Positions 23,253-23,902 of a stretch of DNA of 23,902 nucleotides are shown here, piece after piece; the stretch's first letter is position 1, and each line of letters begins with the position of its first letter. The notes beneath the pieces are model-generated. The model saw only the letters and a list, made by a program, of their open reading frames with translations. It was not told the DNA's origin and ran no database searches. This DNA is from a virus: the IMG/VR virus record IMGVR_UViG_3300017967_000205, positions 1-23,902 of that record. One strand, given 5' to 3'. A program made the position numbers and the translations under genes.

Positions 23253-23902
23253 GTGAAACACTAACACAATTTGGAACATCGTTTCAATCTAAAATTATTG
23301 CTTCATTAATGAGTGATGTAAAGTTCATCCAAACTATTAGTGATATACTAGAACCAGATATGTTTGATTCTGATTCTGATAAATGGTTGGTAAAAAATAT
23401 TAGAGAATACTTTTACGAGTATAAAAAACAACCTACACTAGAAGTAGTAAAATTTAAGATAGATGAAATAGATAACGATGTATTAAAATCTGGTGTTGTA
23501 GAAAAATTAAGAGATGTTTGGAAAAACATAGAAGCAACAGATTTAGAGTTTGTACAATCAGAAACTTTGGATTTCTGTAAGAATCAGACACTAAAGAATG
23601 CAATACTAGAATCAGTTGAATTATTAGAAAATAAAAATTATGATGGTATAAAGTCAATTATAGATGATGCAATGAAAGCAGGTACAACAAGAGATTTAGG
23701 TCATGACTATGTTCCATCTTTAGAAGCAAGGTTAGAGGAATCATCTAGAATTACTGTTAAAACACCTTGGGATGTTATAAATGATATTACGGATGGTGGA
23801 CTTGGAGCAGGTGAACTTGGTGTGATTGTTGCTCCTGCTGGTATTGGTAAGTCTTGGACATTACAAGCTCTTGGTTCTGAAGTAATTAAAAAGGGTAAAA
23901 CA
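23249..23902 (+). CDS. gp41: Replicative DNA helicase gp41 (DnaB type), 3' end missing
   Basis: 218 codons are visible and the frame is open to the window end. The N-terminal about 150 residues form a helical domain like that of DnaB/gp41. L-E-A-R-L-E-E-S (about 156-163) and T-P-W-D-V-I-N-D-I-T-D-G-G-L-G-A-G-E-L (about 172-190) lead into Walker A, A-P-A-G-I-G-K-S (195-202), typical of the DnaB-family RecA-like motor domain. Gp41 forms a hexameric ring on the lagging strand and works with primase, gp32 and polymerase. AAAGGAGA precedes the ATG, which overlaps the methyltransferase stop (ATGA). Walker B and later motifs lie beyond the window. Confidence 0.9.
   Translation, partial: MSETLTQFGTSFQSKIIASLMSDVKFIQTISDILEPDMFDSDSDKWLVKNIREYFYEYKKQPTLEVVKFKIDEIDNDVLKSGVVEKLRDVWKNIEATDLEFVQSETLDFCKNQTLKNAILESVELLENKNYDGIKSIIDDAMKAGTTRDLGHDYVPSLEARLEESSRITVKTPWDVINDITDGGLGAGELGVIVAPAGIGKSWTLQALGSEVIKKGKT

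Overview
The window is one arm of an AT-rich, T4-like contractile-tailed bacteriophage genome. All convincing genes lie on the plus strand, are tightly packed and often overlap by 1 to 8 bases. The phage identity rests on a T4-type tail sheath (gp18), tail tube (gp19), gp26-like protein, single-stranded-DNA-binding protein (gp32), UvsX recombinase, Rnh flap nuclease and gp41 helicase. The host is not visible in the sequence. The low GC content and the style of the structural genes suggest an aquatic T4-like phage, but that is inference. No tRNA, integrase, transposase or CRISPR array was seen.

Layout. Bases 1-2751 hold the 3' part of a giant fibre or adhesin made of about 40 short glycine-rich repeats of the NVAIGYxAG type, followed by a C-terminal globular domain. 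A small coiled-coil gene follows (2836-3165). The tail module runs from 3281 to about 15155: sheath, a strong intrinsic terminator, tube, a small membrane protein, a gp26-like protein with a probable frameshifted extension, an 83-residue protein, a probable tape measure, a large baseplate or tube-initiator-like protein, a LysM protein, a large hub-like protein and an unassigned 206-residue protein. From 15186 to 19119 lies a coupled three-gene block: a compact, divergent family A DNA polymerase-like protein, a 747-residue protein of unknown function and a 138-residue unknown. From 19210 onward is a T4-type replication and recombination operon: gp32, uvsX, rnh, a DNA methyltransferase and the start of gp41.

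How the parts work together. The tail genes build a contractile tail. The gp26-like gene sits between tube and tape measure, which is where other tailed phages keep tail-assembly chaperones with a frameshifted second product. Here a reading frame with no start codon overlaps its 3' end at a run of seven T. The replication genes encode the usual T4 partners: ssDNA coating, strand exchange, primer removal and fork unwinding.

Main points for a second look: the gp26 frameshift at 7329-7337; the polymerase-like gene at 15186-16466; a structured RNA with mutually exclusive folds between gp32 and uvsX (19976-20047); a probable gp32 translational operator (19159-19209); a family of related promoter-like motifs in the intergenic spacers, including an exact 16-base repeat at 5800 and 7531; and a gp32 with no cysteine at all, so without the T4 zinc site.
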